Source of the DNA: Papaver somniferum
Lineage: Eukaryota; Streptophyta; Magnoliopsida; Ranunculales; Papaveraceae
DNA: 64,000 bases
Assembly: GCF_003573695.1 (NCBI RefSeq)
Contig: NC_039358.1
Coordinates: forward strand, 193,230,418 to 193,294,417
Direction of reading: 5' to 3'
Below are positions 1-11,016 of this stretch, one piece after another (positions within the stretch are counted from its first letter, which is position 1; each line of letters begins with the position of its first letter). Both the position numbers and the translations under genes were made by a program. The notes beneath the pieces were generated by a model. That model did not search any database. It was not told the origin of the DNA and saw only the letters and a list, made by a program, of their open reading frames with translations.

Positions 1-3000
1 TGCCACTAGAATTTGGAGCAAGGGAATGTCGTGCTTCAATAACAGGAGCTGAGTTTCGATGCTTCTGCACCGATGGAGGTACAGGTTTCTTATCCTCAGG
101 CATGACAAGAGAGTCTTTCATTGGAGTAAGTGTTTTGCTCGATATACCAAGTCTGAAATTGGACGGCACTATGTAAAGAAAGACACTACCCAGAGCCTCA
201 GCAGCTAATTTTGATATATCAACAAAAAGTCTCCCGAATGATGCCCATCCGGCATCTGGATCCTCTTTTAAGCTCTTGACGAAGAGATTTGGTTTCTCAA
301 TGGTGGCTTTTTGTTGAATCTTAGTTTCTGATGGTTGAATCTGCATAAGACCCATCAAACGTTGTGCAGCAACAAATATTCAGTGGGGGTAGAGTCAAGT
401 ACTAACGGTTAGGTTACAAAATTAAAAAAATTGCATCCTCGCTTTTACAAAGTAAAGATATGTAGAAGTCTAATATATAAACATTATAACACAGCGACTT
501 GATAAAGAAAAAATGAAACACATGAAATGACAGCACACTTAGCACTGCAGCTTATCCGAGAATGAACAAAACCTTTGAACTAAGGAATTCAGCTGAAAAA
601 GATAACCATAACCAGAATAGCGGACTGGTCATATATTGCTTATCGACTCTTTCAGCTTTGCTGTAGCTGTATAAATCCTAGGCCTGGAAAGACTCACTTG
701 TGTATATCAGATTATGAAACTATCACCCTATAAATCGAAGAACATAGTAACAGAATACCATCCCTAGCCTCGTCCTCATAAAAAAAAATGTTTAATACGC
801 CTACCATAAGAAGGTAAAGGAAAGTAGGAAACTAGAACTTTCCGGTGTTGGCCAAAAACTCATATGAGCAGTATTCTCAAATGGCTTGGAGTGAAACTTA
901 CCACCCATGAGAAGAAGGAAGCTCCATATCCCTGTTGAACTAAGCATGTAGCATATCCCACCAAAATTGCACCAATAACCATCACAATGTCTGACAGCAA
1001 AAATAAAAGTCGATATTGATAAGCACATTAGAAAGAGATCAGCTGATATGAAAGCACCGGCAAAATTTAGGTATCAGGCTGTCGTGCAAATTATCGAAGG
1101 ATACCCTACTTTTCCCACTTCACATCTCAGTATGTAATAACTCTCCTCTCCAGATGAGTAGTTGTGCGAGTTTAGCTAGTCGTCGTATTCACATGTTTGA
1201 TCTATTTCTTTAACTTCTATTTTGAACTCACCATTCTTTCCTATTCATTTTAAGGTAGTTTTCATTTATCTATGTGAGGTTCCAGTGGAGGATGAAGAGA
1301 AACAATGTCTCTATGTCATTCGGAGAAGTCTAGTCAACTTTATTTTTTTTCGACATTACATTTTTCATCTGTACAAGATTCGATGAACATTCTAGGTTAT
1401 GACAATATACTGCTACTTATCTAATCAAATGAAAACATAAAACGCGCAACGTTACTGTTCTGAAAGTTGAAGTTGTCAAGAGATAGGAGACGAGGACAAT
1501 GACAGTTATGGTTTTGACCAAGTTGAGGGCTTCGAAACAATGAGACAAACTAGAAAATGGTAGTGCAGTGAGTTTTTTTTTTTTTTACTCAGTCAATAAA
1601 ATTCATTAAAAAGCAAAAATATGTACAAAGCTTAGTCCATACCAATCTAGCTAGCCAGAAAGGCAATCTAAACTACCACAGCCTATTTGAAACGATAATA
1701 AACTTTGCCAGGCCATTCCACAGCCGGAATGAAAGCTGGCCTACCCTCATAAATTTTATAAATATCCTCAGCCAAAAAACATGCTTGTTTGGCCAAGGTA
1801 TCTGCAGCAAAATTAGCCTCTCCATATTTGAGTCAGCTCCCACGGTAACTCACCTTTTTGTAAAGCTTGAATGCAACTCATTGAGTCTGAGTAGTGCAGT
1901 GAGCTCGTGAGCTAAAATTGGGGATGTATGGTTTGACAGTATATGCAGGACAGCATAGGGTTTTGTGTAGCCTACCATGAGATTCGGTTTTCCATAATAT
2001 GGTTAAGATGAAAATCTTGCATCATTGACACAAGTACTAGGATTTGAACACAGAATCTAAAGGAATAAGAGGATATTTATAGCAATACTACAACCTTTTA
2101 TGGCATAATAATTGATAGGACATCTATCGAAAGAAACACCCACACAGACAGCACATCAAGAGCTTGCAGAGTGCTTCTCTAGAAGATTAAGTAAGCAAAT
2201 AATAAAAAGAAATGGAATAGCACCTGCAGTAGAAATTGAGCTATCCTGTGCATCACAATCCTCTTGGTTCAGAGAAATTTGCCTAAGTGCAGCATTTCCT
2301 CTATCAACTACTAACAAAGAACAAGTACGTGCAACATAGACAACATCAAAATCACTCGAAAATTTTGCATGATCACCGGGTCCATCCCTATACCCTGCTG
2401 TGTTAGATTTCCCTCCAGCAATTGTTGTCACACCTGCAAATATTTTTGTATATCAATTACAAAGATCCAAACCTAACTTTAAACAATATCTATTTCCCAA
2501 ACTGAAAATATATGCTCCAGTAAGAAATTTAGTTTTGCTCACCAGATTCTCCTATCTTTCTAATAGCTAGATTTGGGGTGTCTGCAACATACACATTTCC
2601 TTTATCATCCATAGCGACACCCTTGGGGTGATCAAAACGAGCATCAGTTGGTTTCCCATCTACATGGCCTGTGTAACCTTGAAAAGAACCAGCAACCAAC
2701 CTTGCCCTGCTATCTGCAAAATCACCTCACAAAAAGTGAAATCAGTATTACAGCACACTTCAACTAATCACCGTGACAACCTTATCATCCTATTCAAGCT
2801 AAGAAGCAGAAGTAAGTTCTAGTCCTTTTGACGCAGAAAGAGACCAAGCTAATTGCATTTTAAGAAAGAAGTAAATAACTGCAATAAAGAAACCAAAACT
2901 TCAATAAAAGCACGCGTACATTGTGATAATGGTGGAGTGATCCGAACGATGTTACTATTCACGGTATCAACAGCAAAGAGTTCACCATCTTGGGATACTC

Positions 3001-3427
3001 TGATGGAATAAGGAACAACCCCAAGCTCATTTCCCTCAACAACAGTTTCTACCAAATACCCATTCTCAAACTGAACAATATTCCCTTCTGTATATATAAC
3101 AAAAAAATCAATGATCAATATACCTTCAATATCATGAAATTATCAACAAATATCTGAGTATAAACTAGAAAAACAAATGTAATATTATTATATTAAATTG
3201 CCTGTTTGGGGAGTTTTTGGAGAAGATCTAGTCCATTTCAGAAAGTGTGATATGTGTTTCGCTATGGGTCCTGTAGAAATAACAATAACATGTAAGAAAC
3301 CCATCAAGAAAACTAGATCAAAAAAGCAAGAAAATCAAACTTGGGGTTTACCAGCAGAAGCAGCTTCAGCTTGAAAAAGAGTAAGAATGGGTACTAATAG
3401 TATGAGAAATATGTGACTATTTCTCAT
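1..3427 (-). CDS. NHL-repeat membrane/secreted protein gene (3' end outside window)
   Basis: Six minus-strand exons join in frame through GT-AG introns: 3427-3352, 3087-2920, 2713-2543, 2433-2224, 990-902 and 340-1 (open at the window edge). The start ATG (3427-3425) opens a hydrophobic signal peptide of about 24 residues (MRNSHIFLILLVPIL...). Residues about 26-205 carry NHL-type beta-propeller repeats, visible as motifs such as FDHPKGVAMDDKGNVYVADT, TIAGG and VVDRGNAALRQI. Exon 5 encodes a transmembrane helix (about 210-228, IVMVIGAILVGYATCLV). Exon 6 encodes a soluble tail with the motif GWASFGRLFVDISKLAAEALGS. Domain order and exon phases match the plant NHL-domain family that has an N-terminal signal and a C-terminal membrane helix; its biochemical role is not established. 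At least 351 residues are encoded. No stop or frameshift is seen, so the gene is probably functional. NHL propellers usually bind protein partners; the partner here is unknown. Confidence 0.9.
1560..1903 (-). mobile_element. 5'-truncated LINE tail in intron 4 of the NHL gene, with 13-bp TSD
   Basis: A 318-bp insert (1573-1890) is flanked by the perfect 13-bp direct repeat gtagtgcagtgag (1560-1572 and 1891-1903). On the minus strand it ends in a 14-base poly-A tail (T run 1573-1586). Upstream of the tail it encodes the last part of a LINE RNase H domain: a NFAADTLAK segment, then a tail ending in YRFK and a stop. The LINE at 60808-64000 has the matching pieces NFAADIMAK and a YFRFK end, so both belong to related L1-type LINEs with RNase H. 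The RNase H frame is broken just before the NFAAD segment. The perfect TSD, poly-A tail and severe 5' truncation are what target-primed reverse transcription leaves. The insert lies in an intron, antisense to nothing coding, and spares the splice sites. Confidence 0.9.
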
Positions 3428-4451
3428 GATTTTCTTTAATCTAAGAGAACTTGGTAGCTGAATTTCTAAGAAAATTAATTGGGTATTATTCTGCTACTAC
3501 TATTACTATCTGAATATTTTCATCTGAAATATGATAAATACTTTCTGTTTTCTTTGATTGAATTAGTAGGGGCAACTGAGAGTACTTCGGTACTGGATTT
3601 TTATAATGGATTTGTTTGTTTGCTTTGCTGTCATGAAACAAGAAGAAAAAAAAGTGTTTTTCTTTTCGAGAAAGGCAATTGGAGGAAAATACTTTCTGTG
3701 TAAATCTTTTACACGCTGCTAGAGAAGAAGGTTTTTGTACTTAACTGACTGAGCGAGTAGACCGAACAAGAGTCAATGAGTCGCCTCTATCTAGTCGCCT
3801 CTTTAAATCTTTTAAAGGGGAAGCTTCTGAAATAACTTGGAAGGGAACACACCCGCTCGTTAGTTGCATTATTTCTTCTTGCTAGTTTAAAGCATCCGTC
3901 TCCTTGTTACATTTACTGTTTACATACACAAACCGGGGGTTCGTTACAGTTATTAACGAGAAAAAACTGTCCAATGCAAAGAAAATGGAGCTTCATTGAT
4001 GGCATCGACTAGAATAAAATCATCGGAAAATGGTGGGTCATTTCCTGAAAGTGACGGGTCATTTTCTGAATGTGAATCTAACCGTTGATTTGATCATCTA
4101 ACGGTAAAGAAGCCGCTTTCGCGGGAAGCCATCCCGCAAAATCGTGTGGGATAGCATTTGTCTATAACTTTTTCCAGTTGTATTTGAGTATTCCATTAAA
4201 CGGCTAAATACAAAGCTTGAGCTTCTGCGTGTCTGCGTCAATTATTGAATCTGTTATATGTTGTGCAGCACCTTGTTGCTCTAAATTGTCGATTTGTGTT
4301 TTATACCAAATGATTATGCACTCTGCAATGTTAAAATTGTTAGACACATAAGCATTTACAAACATTAAATCATATTCTACATTACTATTCAACATCTCGG
4401 ATGTTAATGTAAATGATGGTTTTGATGACGCTGTGGCAATCGATGTCTTTT
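3428..4451. other. Upstream region of the NHL gene; no clear gene
   Basis: This should hold the NHL 5'UTR and promoter (transcription leftwards from about 3430-3600), but I see no convincing TATA box. Near 3776-3806 there is a short direct duplication of agtcgcctct. Near 4031-4075 there is an imperfect direct repeat built on gggtcatttyctgaa. A minus-strand open frame runs from about 4451 to 4204; its last 63 residues (from M at 4395) match nothing I recognise. It abuts the LTR at 4452, so it may be the edge of an older coding sequence cut by that element. Confidence 0.4.
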
Positions 4452-4781
4452 TGATACGTACGGTCTATATACCTTGGTGACTATTATTATAGAGGTGGAA
4501 TTCAGAATAATAATAGACATAAACTTAGAAAACAGGACACAAAGAAGTAATTCGAAGAAATATATCTTTTCTAGATTATGAACAAGAAAACTATTACAAT
4601 TCTCTCTTTGTTACGCTCATAATCTCTCTTAATAGTGGATCAACCTTAAATTGTTTGATAAGCTTGCTTTTGACAATAACACAAGTATCTGTCTACAAAC
4701 TTTCTCTAGGTCTGTGTGTTACACCTCCTTTTCTAGGTGTCAAATCACACTTGATGTCCTTAGCTATGAGCTAAACATATC

Positions 4782-4789
4782 TATTTATA
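4782..4789 (-). promoter_or_regulatory. TATA box in gypsy LTR
   Basis: The minus-strand sequence is TATAAATA, inside the 616-bp LTR. Its position about 280 bases from the LTR's 5' end fits a U3/R boundary. Confidence 0.55.
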
Positions 4790-4819
4790 GCTTTTGGTTT
4801 GGTTTCTCAAACCTTCTAG

Positions 4820-4970
4820 ATATCTATTTCCTTATCTAGGAATAATTCATTTTCTACGAATATTTCCCTTTCTAGGAATATCACCTTTTTGTAAGAATGG
4901 TTCCTTGTCTAGGAATATTTCCTTATCTAGGAATAATTTTGTATCTCAGAATATTTTCTTATCTAGGTTA
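4820..4970. repeat. Degenerate minisatellite inside the LTR
   Basis: The motif tctaggaatatttcctta recurs about six to seven times with variable spacing and substitutions. The array lies in the U3 side of the LTR, upstream of the TATA-like box in the minus direction. Confidence 0.7.
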
Positions 4971-5070
4971 CTGCCTTAAATCAGTATTCCCTCTTAAAGT
5001 ACAATTATATCCTGAATCTAATTTGAGGATTACTAAGTTCCTAAAGAAGAAAGATATACATGTATCATGG

Positions 5071-5080
5071 CCCCCCTTTA
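5071..5080 (-). promoter_or_regulatory. Polypurine tract next to the gypsy 3' LTR
   Basis: The minus strand reads TAAAGGGGGG, three bases before the LTR start at 5067. This is the usual plus-strand primer site of LTR elements and fixes the minus orientation. Confidence 0.7.
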
Positions 5081-5164
5081 AGAACTTGAACTCCTGTGAA
5101 AGTTAGAACTCGGGGTTAAGGAACTCGAGAGTTCTTTTCACCCCACTGGACCATTTTTCTAGCT

Positions 5165-7017
5165 AGGAATTTGACTTCGACTTCCAATTAGAAAAGTGTC
5201 AATATCTTCTTGTCTTGTCTTAGTCACTCTTCGCTCCGTAATGCAATCCTCTTCGAGTGGTTCTTCCCTATCAAACCACAAGTCTTCCACATGTGGCAAA
5301 ATCATCTTGTTATCTGCATCATCATCTAGTACTCGCGGCTCAAACATCTTCAACCTTCCTAGGTTGTGTTCTTATTGTTTGGTTAGGGTTTCCAAACAAA
5401 CTCTACTCGGCTTCTCATCAAGAGAACGGATCACAAGGAGAATAAAATTTGTACTAACATTCACCAAGCGTTTTTCCTGAGTGGCTGAAATCAAGCTCAC
5501 TCTCTCAAGAAAAGAGTCTATAGCTCGTATTACAAAAGCTTTCCTATCTTTGGTGAAAGTATACTTTTGGTCCCTCCTATGTATAATCGCATCTTGATCC
5601 CACAAGTAAGGACTACCAAGTACTACCTGACAAACATCTAATGGAACCACATCGCATGTAACCTCATCAATGTATGACTCATCAAAAGCAAACTTGAACG
5701 TACACTGATGTGCAACCTGTAGATCACATTCCTTTTGAAGCCACCCTAAAGGATAGGGTTTCGGATGTTTGAAAGTCTTCAAACCCAACTTCTGTGCCAA
5801 AGAATGTGAAAGTAAATTCTTCTGACTTCTCGGGTCAATAACATCATCTATTAGTGTTTCCTTAACCTGCATTTTAACTGTGAAGAGTCTTTCCCTAGAA
5901 TCGTCTTTTGTAAGTTCTTTTACGCCTCTTACTATTAGAGAGAGCTTTTGACTAGGCTCAGTTAGTCGTTGGACTTCTTTTTGAGCTTGTGCGACTAGTG
6001 TTGCCATCATGGCTTCTCTCTTCTGCAACCTTTTTGGTTTTTGATTAGGATACTTCATCCAACACTTGTCGACAACATGTCCTGTTTGTTTGCAATGAGT
6101 GCAATCAAACATTCTTTGTCTTTAGACTTCCTATACTCTTTTCTCCTTTCATCTCCTTTAGCGACGAAACCTCCAGACTTCCCCTTGGGGTTTACCTCAA
6201 CATCATATTTCTTAAGCCTTCCTTCGATGACATTAGCTTTTATACTTGCTTCGGAGATAGTATCCACCGAAAACATCTACAACTCCTTCTGAATATACTC
6301 ATAGAACCCGTAGATATACTTCATACTGATAACATAATCTCCTAAGTCTAAATCCAAAACCATAGCTTGATTCTGAAATTCCGAAGTATATTCTTGCACA
6401 GTTTGGTTGTAGGTTTGCTTCAATTTGTACCACTTGAACCATATTTCCTCAAGGTAGCCAACCCGGATAAAACTATTTCTTACAACTACCTTGAATATTT
6501 TCAACGAAAATGTTCCCTTACCTACATTTTGTCTTTGATAAGCTTTCCACCAGGTTAGAGCATGCTTTTGTAGCTTCAATGTTGCGAAAGCAATCTTTAC
6601 CTTTGAACCATATTCAAAGAAAGAAAAATACGTCTCTAAACATTCAATCCAATCATTCAATTTTTCTACATCGACACTCTCATCGTAAAGTGGAATATCA
6701 ACACGAAAATAAATGTTAAGATTCTTACCATGAAGTTTAATTGAAGTAGAACGTTTAAGAAACTCACCTTCTTTTCCTTCTCCGTCCTCTTCTTCATCAT
6801 ATTCTTCTTCTTCCTCATCTTCTGAAACCCTAGATGAAGACGTAATATTTTTCTTCGTCTTCGACTTGGGTGTATGAGATCGAATATATTCAGTCAATCT
6901 TTAAGGGTTGTTTGAATCGACTTCATTTTTGTTTATATCACAACCACCTTTTCTTCCATAGTTTTTGGTTTCCTTGTTGTCCTAACATCTTGTAGCTTCT
7001 CGAGTACCTCACTAAGC
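5165..7017 (-). pseudogene. Ty3-gypsy gag-protease remnant joined to the integrase C-terminus
   Basis: The gag capsid part (6897-6277) has an acidic N-terminal stretch, then the typical core with WIECLETYFSFFEY and ALTWWKAYQ. A single stop at the 6277 boundary separates it from the next in-frame stretch (6276-6055). A frameshift near 6110 leads to a CCHC knuckle (CTHCKQTGHVVDKC) and a retropepsin-like domain (6112-5372) in which the usual D-S/T-G reads D-P-R. After a stop at 5372 the frame continues as 5353-5159 (HVEDLWFDREEPLEED, RRVTKTRQEDIDTFL), which resembles the C-terminal tail of gypsy integrases. RT, RNase H and the integrase core are absent, so about 3 kb of pol was deleted. The gag N-terminal region continues upstream with stops to about 7017. 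Confidence 0.8.
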
Positions 7018-7036
7018 TTTTTTCAGAGAGATATAT

Positions 7037-7378
7037 TGAAAACCATAAACCACAAGGATCTTCCCTAAAAGAAAATAACCTTGCTATATGTAGTGCTCTA
7101 CACTACAAAGAGAATCAAACTCAACTCACAGGCTCTACTCTGTGAGATTAAACAAACCCTAACTCCATAGAGGAAGAGAGATAACACACAAAAATAATTT
7201 CTATTTGATAATCAAAAACACCAACGAGAGTCTCAATACAACTAGGTATCAGAATGACACACGTGCCAGATGCATAACAACTTACAACTAAGGTATCATA
7301 ATGGCACACGTGCCAGATGCATAAAAAGTACTAACTACACCCAAGTAAAGGGGCGCCCTAAGGGTATGGGACATGACA
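7037..7378 (-). repeat. Probable 3' LTR of the second gypsy element (limits uncertain)
   Basis: On the minus strand the integrase tail is followed by a purine-rich tract (TATGGGAGGG, about 7381-7390) and then TGTCATGTCCC, a common start for plant gypsy LTRs. A CA end could lie at 7037, giving about 342 bp. Inside it, a 47-bp segment beginning aggtatcagaatgacacacg (7244) is repeated in tandem at 7291 with a few changes. The 7037 end is my best guess; no second LTR copy exists in the window to compare. Confidence 0.45.
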
Positions 7379-8815
7379 AATGCCCTCCCATACAACTTAT
7401 GCTTGTCCTCGAGTATAAACTTTGGGAATTTTGCTGTAATGAATGTAGTATCTTCCCAACAGAGATCCCCCTGTGTAGCATGATACCATTGTACTAGAAC
7501 CTGTGGAACACGTTGGCGACCTTTGATAATCACACGGGAATCCACTACTGCCACTGGATGAACCTTCATCAATCCATCTTTGGTTAAAGAAGGTAATTGT
7601 GTCTGAGGAAGAATGCCCTGACCCACCTTCTTCTTCAATTGAGATATATGAAAAATGGGATGAATACGAGAAGTAGGAGGCAATTGGAGTTTGTAAGCTA
7701 CCTGACCAATACGTTACAACACCTGATAAGGGCCAAAAAACTTGGCAGACAGCTTAAGACTCCTCCGCAGTTGAACTGAGGTTTGGCGGTATGACTGGAG
7801 GCGTAGGTAAACCCAATCTCCCACATTGAAGGACCGTTCCACCCGCTTCTTGTCAGCCTGCTGTTTGAGACGATGTTGAGCCTCAAGTAGACTCTGCTGC
7901 AACACTTTACGCTGATGTAAGTAGTCATTGGCAGTCGAGTTGGAGATGGTAGAACATGAGTACAGGCCAAACTGAGGTGGATCATCGCCGCATAATGCTT
8001 GAAATGGTGTGAGTCTGAGGCTAGTATGGTATGTGGTATTGAACCACCATTCTGCCAATGAAAGCAAAGATGCCCACTTAACAGGTCTATAACTGCACAT
8101 ACATCTCAGATAGGATTATAAACAAGCATTAATGTGTTCAGTCTGTCCGTCCGTCTACGGGTGGTAGGAAGTACTCATGTGTAAGGAAGTTCCTACATCC
8201 TTGAACAGTTCACGCCAAAACCCACTTATAAAGACAACATCTCTCTCAGAAACTATAGTAGATGGGACTCCATGAAGCTTAAGAATGGAATCCATAAATA
8301 CTCTAGCAACATACTGAGCAATATAGGGGTGGCTTAGTGCTATAAAATGACTATATTTCGTAAAGCGATCGACAACCACAAGAATTACCTCCCTACCCTC
8401 TGATTTCGGCAAACCTGTAATGAAGTCCATACTCAAATGTTTCCACGCTTGATCTGGAACAGGAAAGGGTTGGAGAAGACCAGCTGGTGGAGTGTGTTTT
8501 ACCTTGTTCTGCTGGCAAATGTCGCATTCCTGGATAAACTTGATCAAGTCTTTCTTCATACCAGTCCATTGAAAATAAACCTTTGCCCTTTCATAAGAAG
8601 CTTGCATCCCTGAATGACATCCTATAGCTGAGGAATGGATTGTTGTTAGTACTTGATAACGAACATCACCACTGCTGCCAATATAAATTCTCCCTTTTAA
8701 TTTGATTATGCCTTGCGAGTAAGTGTAGTCCTCGGGGTGTTCTGGAGATAGCAGTAATCTGATACCCAATTCATCCTTCGATCTTCACGACTATGAAATT
8801 GAACTGCTTTCAGGT
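7288..8815 (-). pseudogene. Ty3-gypsy integrase fragment
   Basis: An HHCC zinc module at the start (HSSAIGCH, CDICQQNK) is followed by the catalytic core (LSMDFITGLPKSEGREVILV, VVVDRFTKYSHF) in 8769-8155. The core breaks off in a stop near 8155 where the motif should read ...STSYHPQTDGQTE. Another frame continues it in 8100-7714 (WASLLSLAEWWFNTTYHTSL, ADKKRVERSFNVGDWVYLRL). The chromodomain-like tail follows in 7683-7288 (HPIFHISQLKKKVG, VLVQWYHATQGDLCWED). These motifs belong to the chromovirus-like gypsy integrase family. Two or more frame breaks make it inactive. RT and RNase H are missing: minus-strand coding similarity fades near 8815, where plus-strand sequence of the Tat accessory ORF begins. 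Confidence 0.85.
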
Positions 8816-9388
8816 CAGAAGCGAGTTCTGGAGAAGGATAATTTTATCACCTTCAATCATTCGTCTGAAGCGAATATCGTCACTAAGGGTCAGCTGGAGC
8901 TTGGGCTTCGTCTTCCTCTTTATCACCCGACCCGACCATTTTTCTACGTTGTCTCAAATTCAACCTCATCGGGCCCTAGTTAAGTGGAACTGGAACTCGT
9001 CTCGGATCATGGCTGAGTGGGAGAGACGAGGAAGGGGTGATGCTCTCGAACCGAGCACTTGACCTATGATTCTTCGGACGAGCACAAGTATACTTCTGCT
9101 TGCTTCCTCGCTAACTATAAGAGTGACACGTCTTCTGGTGGTAGTTTGGCTAACTTTGCTGCTAGTCCACATCACAAGTGAGTCTCTGGTGGTTTCGAGA
9201 AGTTAATGATGGACGGGGATTCAACGGGAGGTAGCAATACGAACAACCATGCTCGCTACACTAGTGAACCTGTCTGACATAGGGTTCCGTTAATTGTATG
9301 TTGCCCTATACTCAGTGACAAGCTCCCTCCTCATTCTATTCCTGCTGAACTTTACAAATTCTGAGTTGCAACAGTTGATTCGTCTAAG

Positions 9389-9470
9389 GTAAACTCCTTT
9401 ATGTTTTATCATGTCTTTAGTTTGTCCTTTCGTCTCGAGTCATGATCTTTTGTTGACTTTGATCTTGTAG
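9389..9470 (+). other. Intron in the accessory ORF
   Basis: It has a GTAAAC donor and a CTTGTAG acceptor. Removing it joins the Q-L-I-R-L-R-rich end of one exon to the Gly/Ser/Lys-rich exon 9471-9536, which ends at the next GTAACA donor (intron 9537-9621, acceptor CTTGCAG). Confidence 0.6.
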
Positions 9471-10590
9471 TCTCAAGGACGATCAGGTTTGAAAAAAGGT
9501 AGTGGCAGTGACAAGTCCAAGGAGGAGACAGTGAAGGTAACATGTATAACAACTTCCTTACAGTACATGTACTTTCTCCTATTTGTTTCCTTTACTAAAT
9601 CCGATGAAATATTTCTTGCAGAGGTTTGAAGCTGGTAATAGACAAGGTAGCGGAGACACTGGTGTTAAAGGTAGTGAAGATCGTGATGATAACATTACTT
9701 TATCTCAGTTACCGAGGGGTCCAAAGAGTATTCGTTCTGACATTATTTATGGTGTTGAAGGTGGTAACAGTGGTAAAGATGCACCTGGTGGTAGTTATGG
9801 GAAGGGCTTTCCCCAGACTCAGTCATCGGGTGCACCTCCTTCGGGAAAGAGGGTCGTTTTCCTGAGTTGAAAGCTCACATCGAGCTTTCGGATGATGATG
9901 GTGAATGGACCAATTCGCTGGTTATGACGATGAAGCAGGTGGTGAAGAGGAGCAAACCTATGGTGGTCTTAGTGATGGTGAGGGCAACCAACCCCTCTTG
10001 GAGAGTCACAGCGAAAAGCTTCCCCAAGAGCAAGATCGGGTGGAGAATATCGAGAGGTATCCCGCTAGTCCTCGGGACAATGATGTGATCGGGAGCTCAA
10101 CAATCTCCTTCTTAGGCCCAACTTGTGACTCGCTTGGAGATCTCTCTTCAACCAGATTCGGCTCGTTGTCTCCGGTTAGTATGTTGGTTTCGGTTCCTTC
10201 CTATGGTCTTACCATAGAGAATACTCTCGATCTTCTCGTAAGTTGAGTTACCCATATAACTTTTTTTTTGTAGTTCTTCGATTGACCATTCCCTTAATAA
10301 TTTTTCCAGGAGGATAAGATCGTCGCCTTCGTGTTATGGATCGCGAGAGGGCTCGGAAGTAGATGGCTCGTCTCCAGACCCAACTCCAGGAAGAACCGAC
10401 CCGATCTCGAGAGCTTCAGAAGCAGTTGGACAAACCGAGAGGTACTTTCTATTCCTTCTTGTTTTGATAGATGTGTTAGGTGCCAATATACTGAGTCCTA
10501 GTATTTCCCTATAGCCGACATAGCTAGTTTAGAGAGAGATTCCGCTGCCGAGTATCGCCATATTTTAAGGAAATTAAAAGAACAAGAGAT

Positions 10591-11016
10591 TTAGAGCCTG
10601 TTTGGTACAGTTTTGAAAAATAGTTTTCCACTGTTTTAAAAACATACCCTTTTTTCCTTGTTTTCATTTTCTAAAAATTGTTTGGTAAACTATTTTTGAA
10701 AACAAGGAAAACCAACTAAATCGGATCAAATGTAAAGATTCGTCTAAGAGATAGTGATATTAGCCATGACTCACTTGCAGTCATTCCCCATCTCTTACTT
10801 TGTTCTGAAAAGAAGAAAAGAATAAAGAAAAGAAAAAAAGAGAAAACACAGAAAACAATAATTTGTTGTTTTCATTTTTTTGTTTTTAAAAACAGAAAAC
10901 AGATAGAAAACATTTTCTGAAAATGTCCTTACCAAACGCGTTTTCTCCTGTTTTCTGTTTTCTCTGTTTTTAAAAACAGAAAACTGTTTTTGAAAACTAT
11001 ACCAAACAGGACTTTA
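10591..11016. mobile_element. Tourist-like (PIF/Harbinger) MITE, 420 bp, TSD TTA
   Basis: The element occupies 10594-11013 between TTA duplications (10591-10593 and 11014-11016). Its ends are inverted repeats: GAGCCTGTTTGGTACAGTTT on the left and, reverse-complemented, AGTCCTGTTTGGTATAGTTT on the right, with A/T-rich subterminal homology (gttttgaaaa/gttttcaaaa). There is no coding capacity. The TTA duplication and the CCTGTTTGG core are typical of Tourist MITEs, which PIF/Harbinger transposases mobilise. It interrupts a coiled-coil exon of the accessory ORF; taking out the MITE and one TTA restores a continuous reading frame. Confidence 0.85.

Larger units (their letters stand above)
4452..5067 (-). 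repeat. LTR of a Ty3-gypsy element (616 bp)
   Basis: The repeat has perfect 6-bp inverted ends (TGATAC...GTATCA). On the minus strand it is directly preceded by a polypurine tract (5071-5080), so this is the 3' LTR of the element whose gag-protease lies at about 5165-7017. It contains a TATA-like TATAAATA on minus (4782-4789) and an internal short tandem array (about 4820-4970). I do not see a matching 5' LTR, so the element is incomplete or was deleted at its 5' side. Confidence 0.75.

Noticed and set aside
7015..7023. CTTTT next to the gypsy gag 5' limit, matching CTTTT (4447-4451) beside the LTR at 4452, as a target duplication of the whole element
   Set aside because: The string is T-rich and common, and no 5' LTR is present at that side, so the match is likely chance.
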